A stretch of 64,000 bases of DNA from Kutzneria sp. 744 (GTDB taxonomy: Bacteria; Actinomycetota; Actinomycetes; Mycobacteriales; Pseudonocardiaceae). This document shows positions 44,102-52,374 of the stretch, in pieces (the stretch's first letter is position 1; the number at the start of each line of letters is the position of its first letter). The notes under the pieces are model-generated. The model made no database searches. It was not told the DNA's origin and was given only the letters and a program-made list of their open reading frames with translations. Position numbers and translations under genes: made by a program. The stretch lies in NCBI RefSeq assembly GCF_000568255.1, contig NZ_KK037166.1, forward strand, positions 9,713,547 through 9,777,546. Direction: 5' to 3'.

Positions 44102-44145
44102 GACCAGACCGTACGCCCGCGAGCAGCAGGAGAGCGCTCTCCGGC

Positions 44146-45861
44146 CTACTTTCCTGCACAGTCGTACAGGTGCGGGCGGACCTGCGGACAATGCTCGGCG
44201 GCCCAGGCCACGTTCTTCTGCGCGACGGTCTTCGCCGGCTTCTTGACCTCGCCCTGCACGTACCGAAGCTGCCCGGTGTGAATCAGCGACCGGAACTCCG
44301 ATGCTGTCGGGAACGGCGTCTTCGCGCTGAAACCGCCCATCGGCAGCACGCTCGCCCCGGCCTGCGAGATCAGCGTCGCGGCGGGACCGGCGCCGTCGAC
44401 GGCGAGCACGTACCGGGCGTTCCCGCTGCCCCGCTGCACGTAATCCAGCAGCGAACGGTCCTCTTTGGACAGCAGATGGGGCTTGCGGGGCTTGGCTCCC
44501 ACCGAAGGGTTGGCGGCATTGGCCTTCGCCACGGCCTGATCCGTCGACAAGGTCCAGGCGGTGGGGGTGATCAACACGGCGACCAGCCCGACGACCGCGC
44601 CCAGCGCTACCAGCCGTGACGAGCGGGCGGCCAGCAGGGCCAGCACGGCGAACAACGCCAACACCGCAACCGCCGCGGTCAGTGATCTGTGGGGGAGCGC
44701 CAGCGCCCAACCGGCGGAAACGAGCACGGCCATCGGCAACAACCACGGGCGACGGGCACGTTCCCGCCAGAACAACACCAACCCGGCCCCGGTCAGCGCG
44801 GCCACGGCGGGCGCCAGCACTACCACGTAGTAGGCGTGACGGAACTGCCCGAACCCGAAGGCCAGGAGGTGCACGGCGAGCCACATGCCCCACATCGCGT
44901 ACCCGCTGCGCTCACGTGTCCACAACAGACCGAGCACGACGGCCAGCAGACAAATCGGATACATCCAACCGATCTGCACGAAAGTGTGCTCCGACAACAG
45001 ATCCCGCCAGCCGTTGCCGCCGCGGAACCGGCTCGCCGCGTTGTAGCCGAGGACCATGCTCAGGGGATTGTTGTCGCTGGTCGCGTCGATGTACGGTCGG
45101 TCGGCCGCCGGGGTCAGCAGGGTGATCACCACCCAGACCGACGACACCGCCAGCACCACGCCGCCGGCCACGAACAGCCGTCCGAGACGCCGGCGCGCGA
45201 ACACCAGGTAGCAGAGGGCGAACACCGGCAACACCAGCCAGGCCTGCACCATCTTCACGTGGAACGCCAGGCCGATCCACACGGCGCACGGCCACAGCGG
45301 TTTGTCATCCAGCACGCTGCGCTGCCACGCGCCGGCCGCGCACACCAGCAGCAGGGTCAGCAGCGTGTCCGCGATCTGCGCCTTGGCCAACGCCGCCGCG
45401 ATCGGCGTCAAGGCCATCACCAGCGCCGCCAGCAGTCCCGCCGCCGGCCCGGCCCAACGCCGCACCACCTTGTACAGCACCAGGACCGTCGCCACGGCTT
45501 CGAGCACCGACGGCAGCGCCACCGACCAGTCGTGGAAGCCGAATGCCCGGACCGACAACGCCTGCAACCAGAACGCGCCGGGGATCTTGTCGATGCTGAT
45601 CGAGCCCTGCGGGTCGAACCCGCCGAACACGAACGCCCGCCAGCTGCCGGCCATGCTCCGGACCGCGGAGGCGTAGTAGTTGTGCACCGGCCGGACCGTG
45701 ATGCCCCAGGCGTAGATGACGGCGGCCAGCACGCCGATCGCCGCCAGCGCCGACCGGATCAGCGTGGTCTCGGTGAAAGAGGGATCTCTGGACGAACTTG
45801 GCACAGTTTCTGTTCCGGCCAGGCCCGGGGCGGATCCGGTCAGCGTCCGTCCGAACGACAT
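44146..45861 (-). CDS. GT39-type (ArnT/PMT-like) membrane glycosyltransferase
   Basis: 571 aa. A first membrane helix (LIRSALAAIGVLAAVIYAWG) is followed by an external loop NYYASAVRSMAGSWRAFVFG, GGFDPQGSISIDKIPGAFWL. The Asp in such a loop is the catalytic base in GT39 enzymes. About ten further membrane helices and a C-terminal extracellular domain (SLLDYVQRGSGNARYVLAVD) follow. It should move a sugar from a polyprenyl-phosphate donor to an exported acceptor. The similarity is to the family found in firmicutes and actinomycetes rather than to protein O-mannosyltransferases. Single gene. Confidence 0.85.
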   Translation of the reverse strand: MSFGRTLTGSAPGLAGTETVPSSSRDPSFTETTLIRSALAAIGVLAAVIYAWGITVRPVHNYYASAVRSMAGSWRAFVFGGFDPQGSISIDKIPGAFWLQALSVRAFGFHDWSVALPSVLEAVATVLVLYKVVRRWAGPAAGLLAALVMALTPIAAALAKAQIADTLLTLLLVCAAGAWQRSVLDDKPLWPCAVWIGLAFHVKMVQAWLVLPVFALCYLVFARRRLGRLFVAGGVVLAVSSVWVVITLLTPAADRPYIDATSDNNPLSMVLGYNAASRFRGGNGWRDLLSEHTFVQIGWMYPICLLAVVLGLLWTRERSGYAMWGMWLAVHLLAFGFGQFRHAYYVVVLAPAVAALTGAGLVLFWRERARRPWLLPMAVLVSAGWALALPHRSLTAAVAVLALFAVLALLAARSSRLVALGAVVGLVAVLITPTAWTLSTDQAVAKANAANPSVGAKPRKPHLLSKEDRSLLDYVQRGSGNARYVLAVDGAGPAATLISQAGASVLPMGGFSAKTPFPTASEFRSLIHTGQLRYVQGEVKKPAKTVAQKNVAWAAEHCPQVRPHLYDCAGK

Positions 45862-45943
45862 GGTGAAGCCCCCAAGGAAGACGGGCTGCCCGGCGGTCGG
45901 CGGAGTGAGGTCGGTGCCGTGCTCATGCTACCGGCAAAGGCAA

Positions 45944-45976
45944 GGGATACTCGCCCCCCGACAGGGCGAGCATCCC
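45944..45976. terminator. terminator hairpin of the ABC/esterase operon
   Basis: GGGATACTCGCCC (45944-45956) pairs with GGGCGAGCATCCC (45964-45976), 12 of 13 positions, with a 7-nt loop. It lies 11 bp after the esterase stop in the minus direction. Confidence 0.7.
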
Positions 45977-45986
45977 GGAATGCCGG

Positions 45987-46940
45987 TCAGAGGTGGGCGG
46001 TGAGCGGGTGGGCGTTGAAGAAGTCCCAGATCACCTGGGTCGCCTTGACTGTCTGGGTCGCCGAGCCGGGGCCGCTGTCGACCAGTTCGCCGGGCCAGGT
46101 GTGGCCGGCGCCGATGATCCGGTAGTGGGTGACGTTGGCGTGCTGGTCGCACGACGACCAGGAGAACTGGAGGACGTCGGTGCCGATGGCGGTCTGCACG
46201 GGACCGGTGGTGCAGTGGTTGTGGGTGGCCCAGTTCTGGGCCCAGTCCATCAGCGCCGGGGTGGGCACGCCGTGGCTGACGTCGCCGGTGTACACGATGG
46301 TCGGGTCGGCGGTGCCGTGGAAGTCCACGATCGGTGCCGGGGCGCTGGTCGAGCAGCCGGTGGTGGTGCCGGGGTAGAAGGCGCCGGCGATGGTGCCGAA
46401 AGCGGCGATACGGAAGGGAAGCTGGCAGGCCAGCAGGGAGACGAAGCCGGCCCCGTTGGACTTGCCGGTGGCGAAGATGCGGTTGGGGTCGACGCACAGC
46501 GTGGCCTGGAGCTTGTCCAGCAGGTCGCTGACGAACTTGACGTCGTCGACGCCCTCGGCGGCGTACGGCGCGCTCTCCCACGCCCGCTGGTCGGCCTCGC
46601 CCTTGACCCCCACGGGATACACGGCGATGGCGTCCAGGTTGTCGATGCCCGAGAAGGCCTCGATGTCCGAGCCGTCGCCCTTGCGGCCGTGGAAGGCCAT
46701 GACCACCGGGGTCGGGTGGAAGGGCTGGTAGCCGGCCGGCAGGTGCAGCAGGTATTCCCGTTCCAGGCCGCCGGAGGTGACGGTCTCATGGGTCGTCACG
46801 CCGGTGGCCGGCGCCTGCCGGGACAGGCAGCCGAGGGACAGGATGGGGTAGTTGCGCACGGCCGGCGCGGCCGAAGCCGTTGCCGGCACGAGGAAAGCGG
46901 CGGCGACCGCGGCGGCGGCCGCGAGAGGGACGAGTCTCAT
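45987..46940 (-). CDS. secreted PHB-depolymerase-family esterase (LpqC type)
   Basis: 317 aa with a signal peptide (LVPLAAAAAVAAAFLVPATA). Alpha/beta-hydrolase of the polyhydroxybutyrate depolymerase/feruloyl esterase group: oxyanion stretch VVMAFHGRKGDG, nucleophile in FATGKSNGAGFVSLLA (GxSxG), Asp in IVDFHGTADPTIVY and His in IIGAGHTWPGEL. It may hydrolyse plant cell-wall acyl esters or polyesters. The start overlaps the ATPase stop (TGATG), so it is the last gene of the transporter operon, suggesting that a product it releases is imported. Confidence 0.85.
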   Translation of the reverse strand: MRLVPLAAAAAVAAAFLVPATASAAPAVRNYPILSLGCLSRQAPATGVTTHETVTSGGLEREYLLHLPAGYQPFHPTPVVMAFHGRKGDGSDIEAFSGIDNLDAIAVYPVGVKGEADQRAWESAPYAAEGVDDVKFVSDLLDKLQATLCVDPNRIFATGKSNGAGFVSLLACQLPFRIAAFGTIAGAFYPGTTTGCSTSAPAPIVDFHGTADPTIVYTGDVSHGVPTPALMDWAQNWATHNHCTTGPVQTAIGTDVLQFSWSSCDQHANVTHYRIIGAGHTWPGELVDSGPGSATQTVKATQVIWDFFNAHPLTAHL

Positions 46941-47680
46941 CACAGAACCTGCTTCAGGAAGGACCGGAGCCGGTCGGATCTGGGGGAGTCGAAGAACTCG
47001 GCGGGACGGGCGGCCTCCAGCAGTCGCCCCTGGTCGAGGAACACGACCTGCTGCGCCACCTCGCGCGCGAACCGCATCTCGTGCGTGACCACGATCATCG
47101 TCATACCGCGGTCGGCGAGGTCGCGCATGACCGCCAGGACCCCCTTCACCAGTTCGGGGTCCAGGGCCGAGGTGGCCTCGTCGAACAGCATGACCTCGGG
47201 GTCCATCGCCAGCGCGCGGGCGATGGCCACCCGCTGCTGCTGGCCGCCGGACAGCTGCTCGGGCCGTCGATCCTCCAAACGGGACAGACCGACGGACTCC
47301 AGGTGCCTGCGGGCCACCTGCACCGCTTCGTCCCGTGTGCGACCGAGAACCCGTTGCTGGGCCAGGGTGACGTTGTTCAGCACGGTGTGGTGGGGGAACA
47401 GGTGGAAGTTCTGGAACACCATGCCCACCCGGGTGCGGATACGGTCGACGTCCGCGCCGGGATCGGTGATCGCCTCGTCGCCGATCAGGATCCGCCCGGA
47501 ACTGGGCACCTCCAACAGGTTCGCGCACCGCAGTAGCGTGGACTTGCCGGAGCCCGAGGGGCCGACGATGCACGTGGTGGCGCCGCCGGGCGCCTCCAGC
47601 TCGATGTCGTGCAGCACCTGGTTCTGCCCGAAGCTCTTGTCGATGTGCTCGAACCGGACCGCGGTGCCGGCGCGGGTCAT
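46940..47680 (-). CDS. polar amino acid-type ABC transporter ATPase
   Basis: 246 aa. Walker A GPSGSGKSTLLRCAN, Q-loop VGMVFQNFHLFPHHTVLNNV, signature EQLSGGQQQRVAIARALAMD, Walker B EVMLFDEATSALDPE, and switch His in MIVVTHEMRFA. This matches GlnQ/HisP ATPases of the polar amino acid uptake family. Its membrane and binding-protein partners are at 49203-50794; an IS110 element now separates it from them. A GTG at 47689 is an alternative start. Downstream gene overlaps. Confidence 0.92.
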   Translation of the reverse strand: MTRAGTAVRFEHIDKSFGQNQVLHDIELEAPGGATTCIVGPSGSGKSTLLRCANLLEVPSSGRILIGDEAITDPGADVDRIRTRVGMVFQNFHLFPHHTVLNNVTLAQQRVLGRTRDEAVQVARRHLESVGLSRLEDRRPEQLSGGQQQRVAIARALAMDPEVMLFDEATSALDPELVKGVLAVMRDLADRGMTMIVVTHEMRFAREVAQQVVFLDQGRLLEAARPAEFFDSPRSDRLRSFLKQVL

Positions 47681-47694
47681 GGTGGTCACTAGTG

Positions 47695-47900
47695 CACCCT
47701 CTTCCGTGCAGACGCCGTCATGGCGTGTGTGGTAGGAACCAGGCGGAAGCCGGGGTGACGGCCTAGTGTGGTCGCCCTTCGAGGGCCTGCATGACACTGC
47801 CGCCCCCGGCTTCCCCGGAACCGCGAAGCGATGACAAGAGGACGCGCCGTAGAGCGCCGGTTAGTGACCACTCCGCTGTCGGTTCCCTCGCCTCCGCCTG
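47695..47900 (+). ncRNA. candidate bridge RNA in the IS110 left end
   Basis: IS110-group elements encode a structured bridge RNA upstream of the transposase that pairs with target and donor DNA. Here the 250-bp left end can fold well: GGAAGCCGGGG (47745-47755) pairs perfectly with CCCCGGCTTCC (47804-47814). This stem encloses a hairpin GCCCT-TCG-AGGGC (47774-47786), and GACGCC-GTCAT-GGCGT is a further hairpin at the left. Boundaries and guide loops were not resolved; this is an inference from location and structure. Confidence 0.4.
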
Positions 47901-47937
47901 GCGCCTGCCCCGAGTCACGAACGGAAAGGCGACGGGG

Positions 47938-49173
47938 TTGTCGCTGCCAGACGCGTTGTTCTTCGTCGGGATCGACTGGGCGGCGGCCGAGCACGCCGTA
48001 TGCGTGCTCGATCCCACCGGCCGTAAAGTCGCCGCGTTCACCATCGCCCACACCGCCGCCGGGTTCGCCGAGCTGGTCCGCAAGCTGGGCAAGCTCGCCG
48101 ACTGCGAGCGGGCGCCGGTCGCGATCGAACGCCCGGACGGCCGCCTGGTCGACACGCTGCTGGAAGCCGGCTATCCGGTGGTGCCGGTCAAACCGAACGC
48201 GATCAAGACCTGGCGTGAAGCCGAGGTGCTCTCCGGCGCCAAGTCCGACCCCGGCGACGCCCACGTCATCGCCGACTACCTTCGAGTCCGCGCCCACCGG
48301 CTGCGGCCGGCGACGCCGTTCTCCAGCCACACCAAGGCCTTGCGGGCCACCGTGCGCAGCCGCACTGACCTCGTCGAGGCGCGCGTGGCCGCGATCAACC
48401 AGCTCGGCGCGCTGCTCGACGCGCACTGGCCCGGCGCCAAAGCGATCTTCGCCGACATCGAGTCCGCGATCGCCCTGGCCTTCCTGACCCGCTACCCGAC
48501 CGCGGCCTCGGCCGCCCGCCTGACCGAGAAACAGCTGGCCGCGTTCTGCGCCAAACAGGGCTACTCCGGCCGCAAACCCGCCGCGGTCCTGCTGGCCCGT
48601 CTGCGTGACACCCCGGCTGGCATGACCGATCCCGTTACCTGCCACGGCGTCCGTGACGCGGTCCTGGCTCAGGTCGGCGTACTCACCGCGCTCAACACCG
48701 CGATCAAGAACCTGGACCGCTCGATCGCCGAGCAGATGGACACCCACCCCGACGCGGAGATCTTCCGGTCCTTCCCCCGCGCCGGCACCATCAACGCCGC
48801 ACAGATCCTCGCCGAGTGGGGCGACGCCCGCGAAGCGTTCGGCCATCCCGACGCCATCGCCGCGCTGGCCGGCATCACCCCGGTCACCAAGGCCTCCGGC
48901 AAGCAACGCGGTGTCAGCTTCCGCTGGGCCTGCAACAAACGGCTGCGCACCGCGATCACCACCTGGGCGGCGAACAGCCGCTTCTCCAGCGACTGGGCCG
49001 CCGACATCTACAACCGCGCCCGCGCCGAGGGAAAGGACCACCCCCACGCCACCCGCATCCTCGCCCGCGCCTGGATCCGCGTCATGTGGCGCTGCTGGCA
49101 AAACAACACGCCCTACGACCCCATCCTGCACGGCGCAGCCCGACGCCAGGCCGAACACCAGATCGCGGCCTGA
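47938..49173 (+). CDS. IS110-family transposase (DEDD recombinase)
   Basis: 411 aa from TTG 47938 (GGAAAGG ahead); an upstream in-frame ATG at 47791 would add 49 residues that lie in the probable RNA region. N-terminal RuvC-like DEDD domain: FFVGIDWAAAEHAVCVLDPT (Asp), RAPVAIERPDGRLVD (Glu), AKSDPGDAHVIADYLR (two Asp). The C-terminal Tnp domain (transposase_20) has RSFPRAGTINAAQILAEWGD, DAIAALAGITPVTKASGKQR and a Ser/Cys-rich block GVSFRWACNKRLR with the conserved region around the catalytic serine. Intact. Confidence 0.9.
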   Translation: MSLPDALFFVGIDWAAAEHAVCVLDPTGRKVAAFTIAHTAAGFAELVRKLGKLADCERAPVAIERPDGRLVDTLLEAGYPVVPVKPNAIKTWREAEVLSGAKSDPGDAHVIADYLRVRAHRLRPATPFSSHTKALRATVRSRTDLVEARVAAINQLGALLDAHWPGAKAIFADIESAIALAFLTRYPTAASAARLTEKQLAAFCAKQGYSGRKPAAVLLARLRDTPAGMTDPVTCHGVRDAVLAQVGVLTALNTAIKNLDRSIAEQMDTHPDAEIFRSFPRAGTINAAQILAEWGDAREAFGHPDAIAALAGITPVTKASGKQRGVSFRWACNKRLRTAITTWAANSRFSSDWAADIYNRARAEGKDHPHATRILARAWIRVMWRCWQNNTPYDPILHGAARRQAEHQIAA

Positions 49174-49202
49174 CTTTGATCTTGAGGTTGACACAAGAGG
49201 TG

Positions 49203-49943
49203 TCATGCGGCGGCCTCCACGGACGGCAGGGCGGAGACCGGGCGGCCCTCGCGCATCCGCCGGTCCCACGCGTTCACGGCGTAGGTCAGCGGAATGGTGA
49301 TCACGAGGTAGAACAGGCCGGCCGCCACCAGCGGGGACAGCGAGGCGTTGTTGCTGGAGGTGTCCTGGGCGATGGCGAACATCTCCCGCTGCCCGGTGGC
49401 CAGCCCCAGCAGGTACACCAGGGCCGTGCTCTTGATGACGAGGATGAGCTGCCCGGTCAGCGCCGGCAGCACGCGCCGGAACCCGATCGGGACGATGATC
49501 AGCCGCATGGTCCTGGACCGGGACAGGCCCAGGCTGCGCGCGGCCTCCACGATGCCCCGCTCCACGCTCTGGAAGCCGGACCGGAAGATCTCCGCCATGT
49601 ACGCGCCCTCCATCAGCCCGATGGCCAGCGCGGCGTAGCCGTACGTCCAGCTGCCGAACACGTTCAGGCCGGCCAGCGGCAGGCCCTGCCCGATGAGGTA
49701 GATGGACAGGATGTGCGGCAGGCCGCGCAGGATGTCCACGTACCAGCGGCAGGGGTAGCGCAGCACGGCCCGCCGCGACATCAGGCCACCGGCCAGGAAG
49801 ATGCCGACGACCAGGCCGATGGCGCTGGCCAACACGGTCAGGAACAGCGTGTTGAGCAGGCCCTCCCGCAGCAGCGTCGGCAGCGTGCCGAAGATCAGCG
49901 GCAGGTCGAAGAACGTGTCGAGGACATGCTGGAGGCCGTCCAT
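49203..49943 (-). CDS. polar amino acid-type ABC transporter permease
   Basis: 246 aa with about five membrane helices. LREGLLNTLFLTVLASAIGL is the usual start of HisM/GlnP permeases, and GAYMAEIFRSGFQSVERGIV then EAARSLGLSRSRTMRLIIVP is the EAA loop that docks on the ATPase. The start ATG overlaps the binding-protein stop (TGATG). The stop is followed directly by the IS110 element, which cuts it off from its ATPase gene. Confidence 0.9.
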   Translation of the reverse strand: MDGLQHVLDTFFDLPLIFGTLPTLLREGLLNTLFLTVLASAIGLVVGIFLAGGLMSRRAVLRYPCRWYVDILRGLPHILSIYLIGQGLPLAGLNVFGSWTYGYAALAIGLMEGAYMAEIFRSGFQSVERGIVEAARSLGLSRSRTMRLIIVPIGFRRVLPALTGQLILVIKSTALVYLLGLATGQREMFAIAQDTSSNNASLSPLVAAGLFYLVITIPLTYAVNAWDRRMREGRPVSALPSVEAAA

Positions 49944-50794
49944 CAGGAACCTGCCCCCGGGCGCTGCTGCATGCCGGGATAGGCGGCGATCATGTCGGCC
50001 GGAATGGCCACGCCCTTGGGGTTCCACTTGTCGAACAGGCGCGTGTAGGTGCCGTCGGAGATCACGGACTTCAGCGCGTCGTCGAGGGCCTTGCGAAGTT
50101 CGGGTCGGTCCTTGGCCACGGGCAGCGCGGTCTCACCGCTGGTGATGGACGGCGAGGCCATGTAGTCCGGATGCTTGGTCACCAGGTCCAGCGCCGTGGT
50201 CTCGCCGGTGAACAGCCCGTCGACCTGGCCGGCCGTCAGCGCGTTGGCGCTGGCCGCGATGTTCGGGAACTCCTTGACAGTGACCGTCGGAACCTTCTGC
50301 TTCAGCAACGGGATCAGCTCGCTGCCACGGGTGATCGCCACCGTCTTGCCGGCCGAGGCGTCCACAGTGGACAGGGCCTTGGCCTTGAGACTGACCATTT
50401 TCGCCTCGCCGTAGGACACCGCGGTGGTGAAGTCGGTGACCTGCTTGCGCGCGTCGGTGGCCAGCGTGCCGAAGGCGGCCGAGTCGTACTTGTGGTTGCG
50501 GATGTTGGGCAGCATGGACGCGAAGTCGGTGGCCGTGTACTTCGGTGTCACCTTCATCTTGTCGGCCATGGCCTGGGTCAGCTCGATCAGGAAGCCGGTG
50601 GGCTTTCCGTTGTCCACGAACGAGACGGGCTTGTCGTCGGAGCGGAACGCGAACGAGATCGTGCCGGCTTCGACGGTGTTGAGCGAGTTGCTGCCGGAGC
50701 CGGCGGGGGCGCCTCCGCAGGCCGCCAGGGACATCCCGGCGGCGAGCGCGACGGCGGCCACTCCGATACGGCGTCGGGTCGGGGCGGCGGTCAT
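49943..50794 (-). CDS. ABC transporter substrate-binding lipoprotein (family 3)
   Basis: 283 aa. Lipoprotein signal (VAAVALAAGMSLAACGG, Cys in the lipobox) and a family 3 solute-binding domain: ISFAFRSDDKPVSFVDNGKP, GFLIELTQAMADKMKV, FASMLPNIRNHKYDSAA, ETALPVAKDRPELRKALDDA. The domain usually binds amino acids or small charged nitrogen compounds. Its start overlaps the stop of the creatininase-family gene, so the imported compound may be the substrate, or product, of that amidohydrolase. Confidence 0.9.
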   Translation of the reverse strand: MTAAPTRRRIGVAAVALAAGMSLAACGGAPAGSGSNSLNTVEAGTISFAFRSDDKPVSFVDNGKPTGFLIELTQAMADKMKVTPKYTATDFASMLPNIRNHKYDSAAFGTLATDARKQVTDFTTAVSYGEAKMVSLKAKALSTVDASAGKTVAITRGSELIPLLKQKVPTVTVKEFPNIAASANALTAGQVDGLFTGETTALDLVTKHPDYMASPSITSGETALPVAKDRPELRKALDDALKSVISDGTYTRLFDKWNPKGVAIPADMIAAYPGMQQRPGAGS

Positions 50795-51618
50795 GAGGTC
50801 TCCAGTGCGATGTGGGCGGGTGGCGGGGCGGGGCTGCGGTCCGGCAGGCCGATCAGGCCGGTCAGGAAGTCGCAGACGCGGTCGACGACGGCGTCGACCA
50901 GTAACGCGCCGAGCTCGGCGGTGGCCAGGCGCGGGTCGCCCAGGTTGCCGGTCCGGCTGAGGGCGTCGTAGCCCTGGGGGAACTGGATGCCCGGGTGCGA
51001 TCGGGCCAGCCGTCCGGCCGGGTCCAGATCGTCCAGGGTTGCGCTGCCGCGCACGAGCCGATCGGGCAGCACCAGGTCGGGATCCACGTACAGCGCCTGC
51101 GAAGTCTCGATCTCGCAGGCGTGGCCGCGGACGGGACTGTCGGAGTTCTGCTTGACCAGATCGGACACCACCGGGGTGACGCCGCTCCACGCGATGTGCG
51201 TGTCGGTGAACTCGGCGCGCAGCCGGGACACCGCGACGTCGACCGCGGCGTTGTTGCCGCCGTGGCCGGTCAGCACGAAGATGCGGCGCCAGCCGTGCCG
51301 GTGCAGGCTGGTCACCAGCTCGACCACGATCTGCTGCAGCGTCACCGGGGACAGCGTGAGCGTGCCCGGGAACGCCATGTGGTGCTCGGACATCCCCACC
51401 GGGATCGTCGGCGTGACAACGACTTGCGGCGACATGCGGCGCGCGACCATGTCGGCGACGGCCTCGGCCCGCGCGGTGTCGGTGCGCTGCGCCATACCCA
51501 GACCGTGCTGCTCGGTGGCGCCCAGCGGCACGATCGCGACCGGCGCGTGCGGCCGGAGCTCGTCGATCTCGGGCCACGTGAGGTCGGCCAGCCGGTGAGT
51601 GCGGGGTACGTAGGTCAT
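50791..51618 (-). CDS. creatininase-family amidohydrolase
   Basis: 275 aa. Metal-site motifs of the creatininase family are present: Glu and His in IVPLGATEQHGLGMAQRTDT (with the Asp in TDT), His in MSEHHMAFPGT, the GHGGNN loop in FVLTGHGGNNAAVDVAVSRL, and Glu in GHACEIETSQAL. The family opens cyclic amides (creatinine) or acts on formamides such as those in riboflavin or mycofactocin routes. Cytosolic. Operon order GntR, this gene, binding protein, permease, [IS110], ATPase, esterase suggests uptake and hydrolysis of a cyclic amide or similar nitrogen compound. Confidence 0.85.
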   Translation of the reverse strand: MTYVPRTHRLADLTWPEIDELRPHAPVAIVPLGATEQHGLGMAQRTDTARAEAVADMVARRMSPQVVVTPTIPVGMSEHHMAFPGTLTLSPVTLQQIVVELVTSLHRHGWRRIFVLTGHGGNNAAVDVAVSRLRAEFTDTHIAWSGVTPVVSDLVKQNSDSPVRGHACEIETSQALYVDPDLVLPDRLVRGSATLDDLDPAGRLARSHPGIQFPQGYDALSRTGNLGDPRLATAELGALLVDAVVDRVCDFLTGLIGLPDRSPAPPPAHIALETS

Positions 51619-52301
51619 TCGGGGGTCCCCAGGTGGTCGGTGACGGTGGTGCGCAGGTCGCGCAGGTGCTGCTCGGTCAGCAGCCGGGCCTGCTCGACGT
51701 CGCCGGACTCGACGGCAAGGAAGATCGCCACGTGCTGCTCGTAGTCGCGGCCGCGGTTCTCGATCTGCGCCCGCAGGGCCCTCTGCTCCCGGCTTCTCGC
51801 CGCGAGCAGGGAATCGACCACTTCGAACAGGACCTGGTTGCCGGAGGCGGCGGCCAGCTCGCGGTGGAAGTTCAGCTTGGGCCGGTTGTCGTCGGCCGAG
51901 CGCTTGGCGGTGTCCACCGCGCGGGCCAGGCGCTCCAGGTCGTCGACGGTCCGGTTGGCCGCGGCCATCGCCGCGATGCCCGGCTCGATGGTCAGCCTGG
52001 CCTCGACGAGCTGGATGATGTGCTCGTCCTTGAGCGGCGTGGAGTTCGGGTTCGGCATCAGCATCCGATGGATGCCGTCGCCGACGTAGATGCCCGAGCC
52101 GTGGCGCATCCGGACCGCGTCGGTGGTCTGGAGTCTTCGCAGGGCTTCCCGAATGGTCGGCGTCGTCACGGCGAATCGCGCGGCCAGCTCACGCACGGTG
52201 GGCAGGCTGTCGCCCGGGCCCAGCGCACCCTCGCTGATCAGCTCAAGCAGGCCGTCGACCAGTCGGTCGGACAGGCCGCCGGACTGCGGCGCCTGTGACA
52301 T
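51615..52301 (-). CDS. GntR/FadR-family regulator
   Basis: 228 aa. N-terminal winged helix: ELISEGALGPGDSLPTVREL, AARFAVTTPTIREALRRLQT, MRHGSGIYV. The C-terminal FCD domain has Asp/His metal-ligand pattern (RLTIEPGIAAMAAANR, NFHRELAAASGNQVLFEVVD, EQHVAIFLAVESGDVEQARL). Its own promoter contains the palindrome at 52321-52337. The stop overlaps the creatininase gene start, so it is the first gene of the operon it probably represses. Confidence 0.92.
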   Translation of the reverse strand: MSQAPQSGGLSDRLVDGLLELISEGALGPGDSLPTVRELAARFAVTTPTIREALRRLQTTDAVRMRHGSGIYVGDGIHRMLMPNPNSTPLKDEHIIQLVEARLTIEPGIAAMAAANRTVDDLERLARAVDTAKRSADDNRPKLNFHRELAAASGNQVLFEVVDSLLAARSREQRALRAQIENRGRDYEQHVAIFLAVESGDVEQARLLTEQHLRDLRTTVTDHLGTPE

Positions 52302-52320
52302 GCGGCACTCCTCTCGGTCG

Positions 52321-52353
52321 AAGTGACTAAATCACTTGCTCAATCCATCGTCA
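52321..52353. promoter_or_regulatory. GntR operator and promoter
   Basis: AAGTGA-CTAAA-TCACTT (52321-52337) is a perfect palindrome 20 bp ahead of the gntR start. On the minus strand TTGACG (-35, 52353-52348) is followed after 17 nt by TTTAGT inside the palindrome (-10). A regulator bound here would block the gntR operon and sit close to the divergent aldo/keto reductase gene (ATG 52375). Confidence 0.65.
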
Positions 52354-52374
52354 AGCCCTGAGTACGGTATTGGT

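Larger units (their letters stand above)
47689..49201 (+). mobile_element. IS110-family element inside the ABC transporter operon
   Basis: One DEDD transposase gene plus about 250 bp of non-coding left end. GTCA occurs just outside or at both ends (47685-47688 and 49202-49205). Removing the DNA between and one copy would rejoin the permease stop and the ATPase start as ...GCATGACCACCATGACC, with 5 nt between genes, which fits the tight spacing of this operon. IS110 elements lack terminal inverted repeats and use a short core, as seen here. Exact ends are uncertain by a few bases. Confidence 0.7.
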
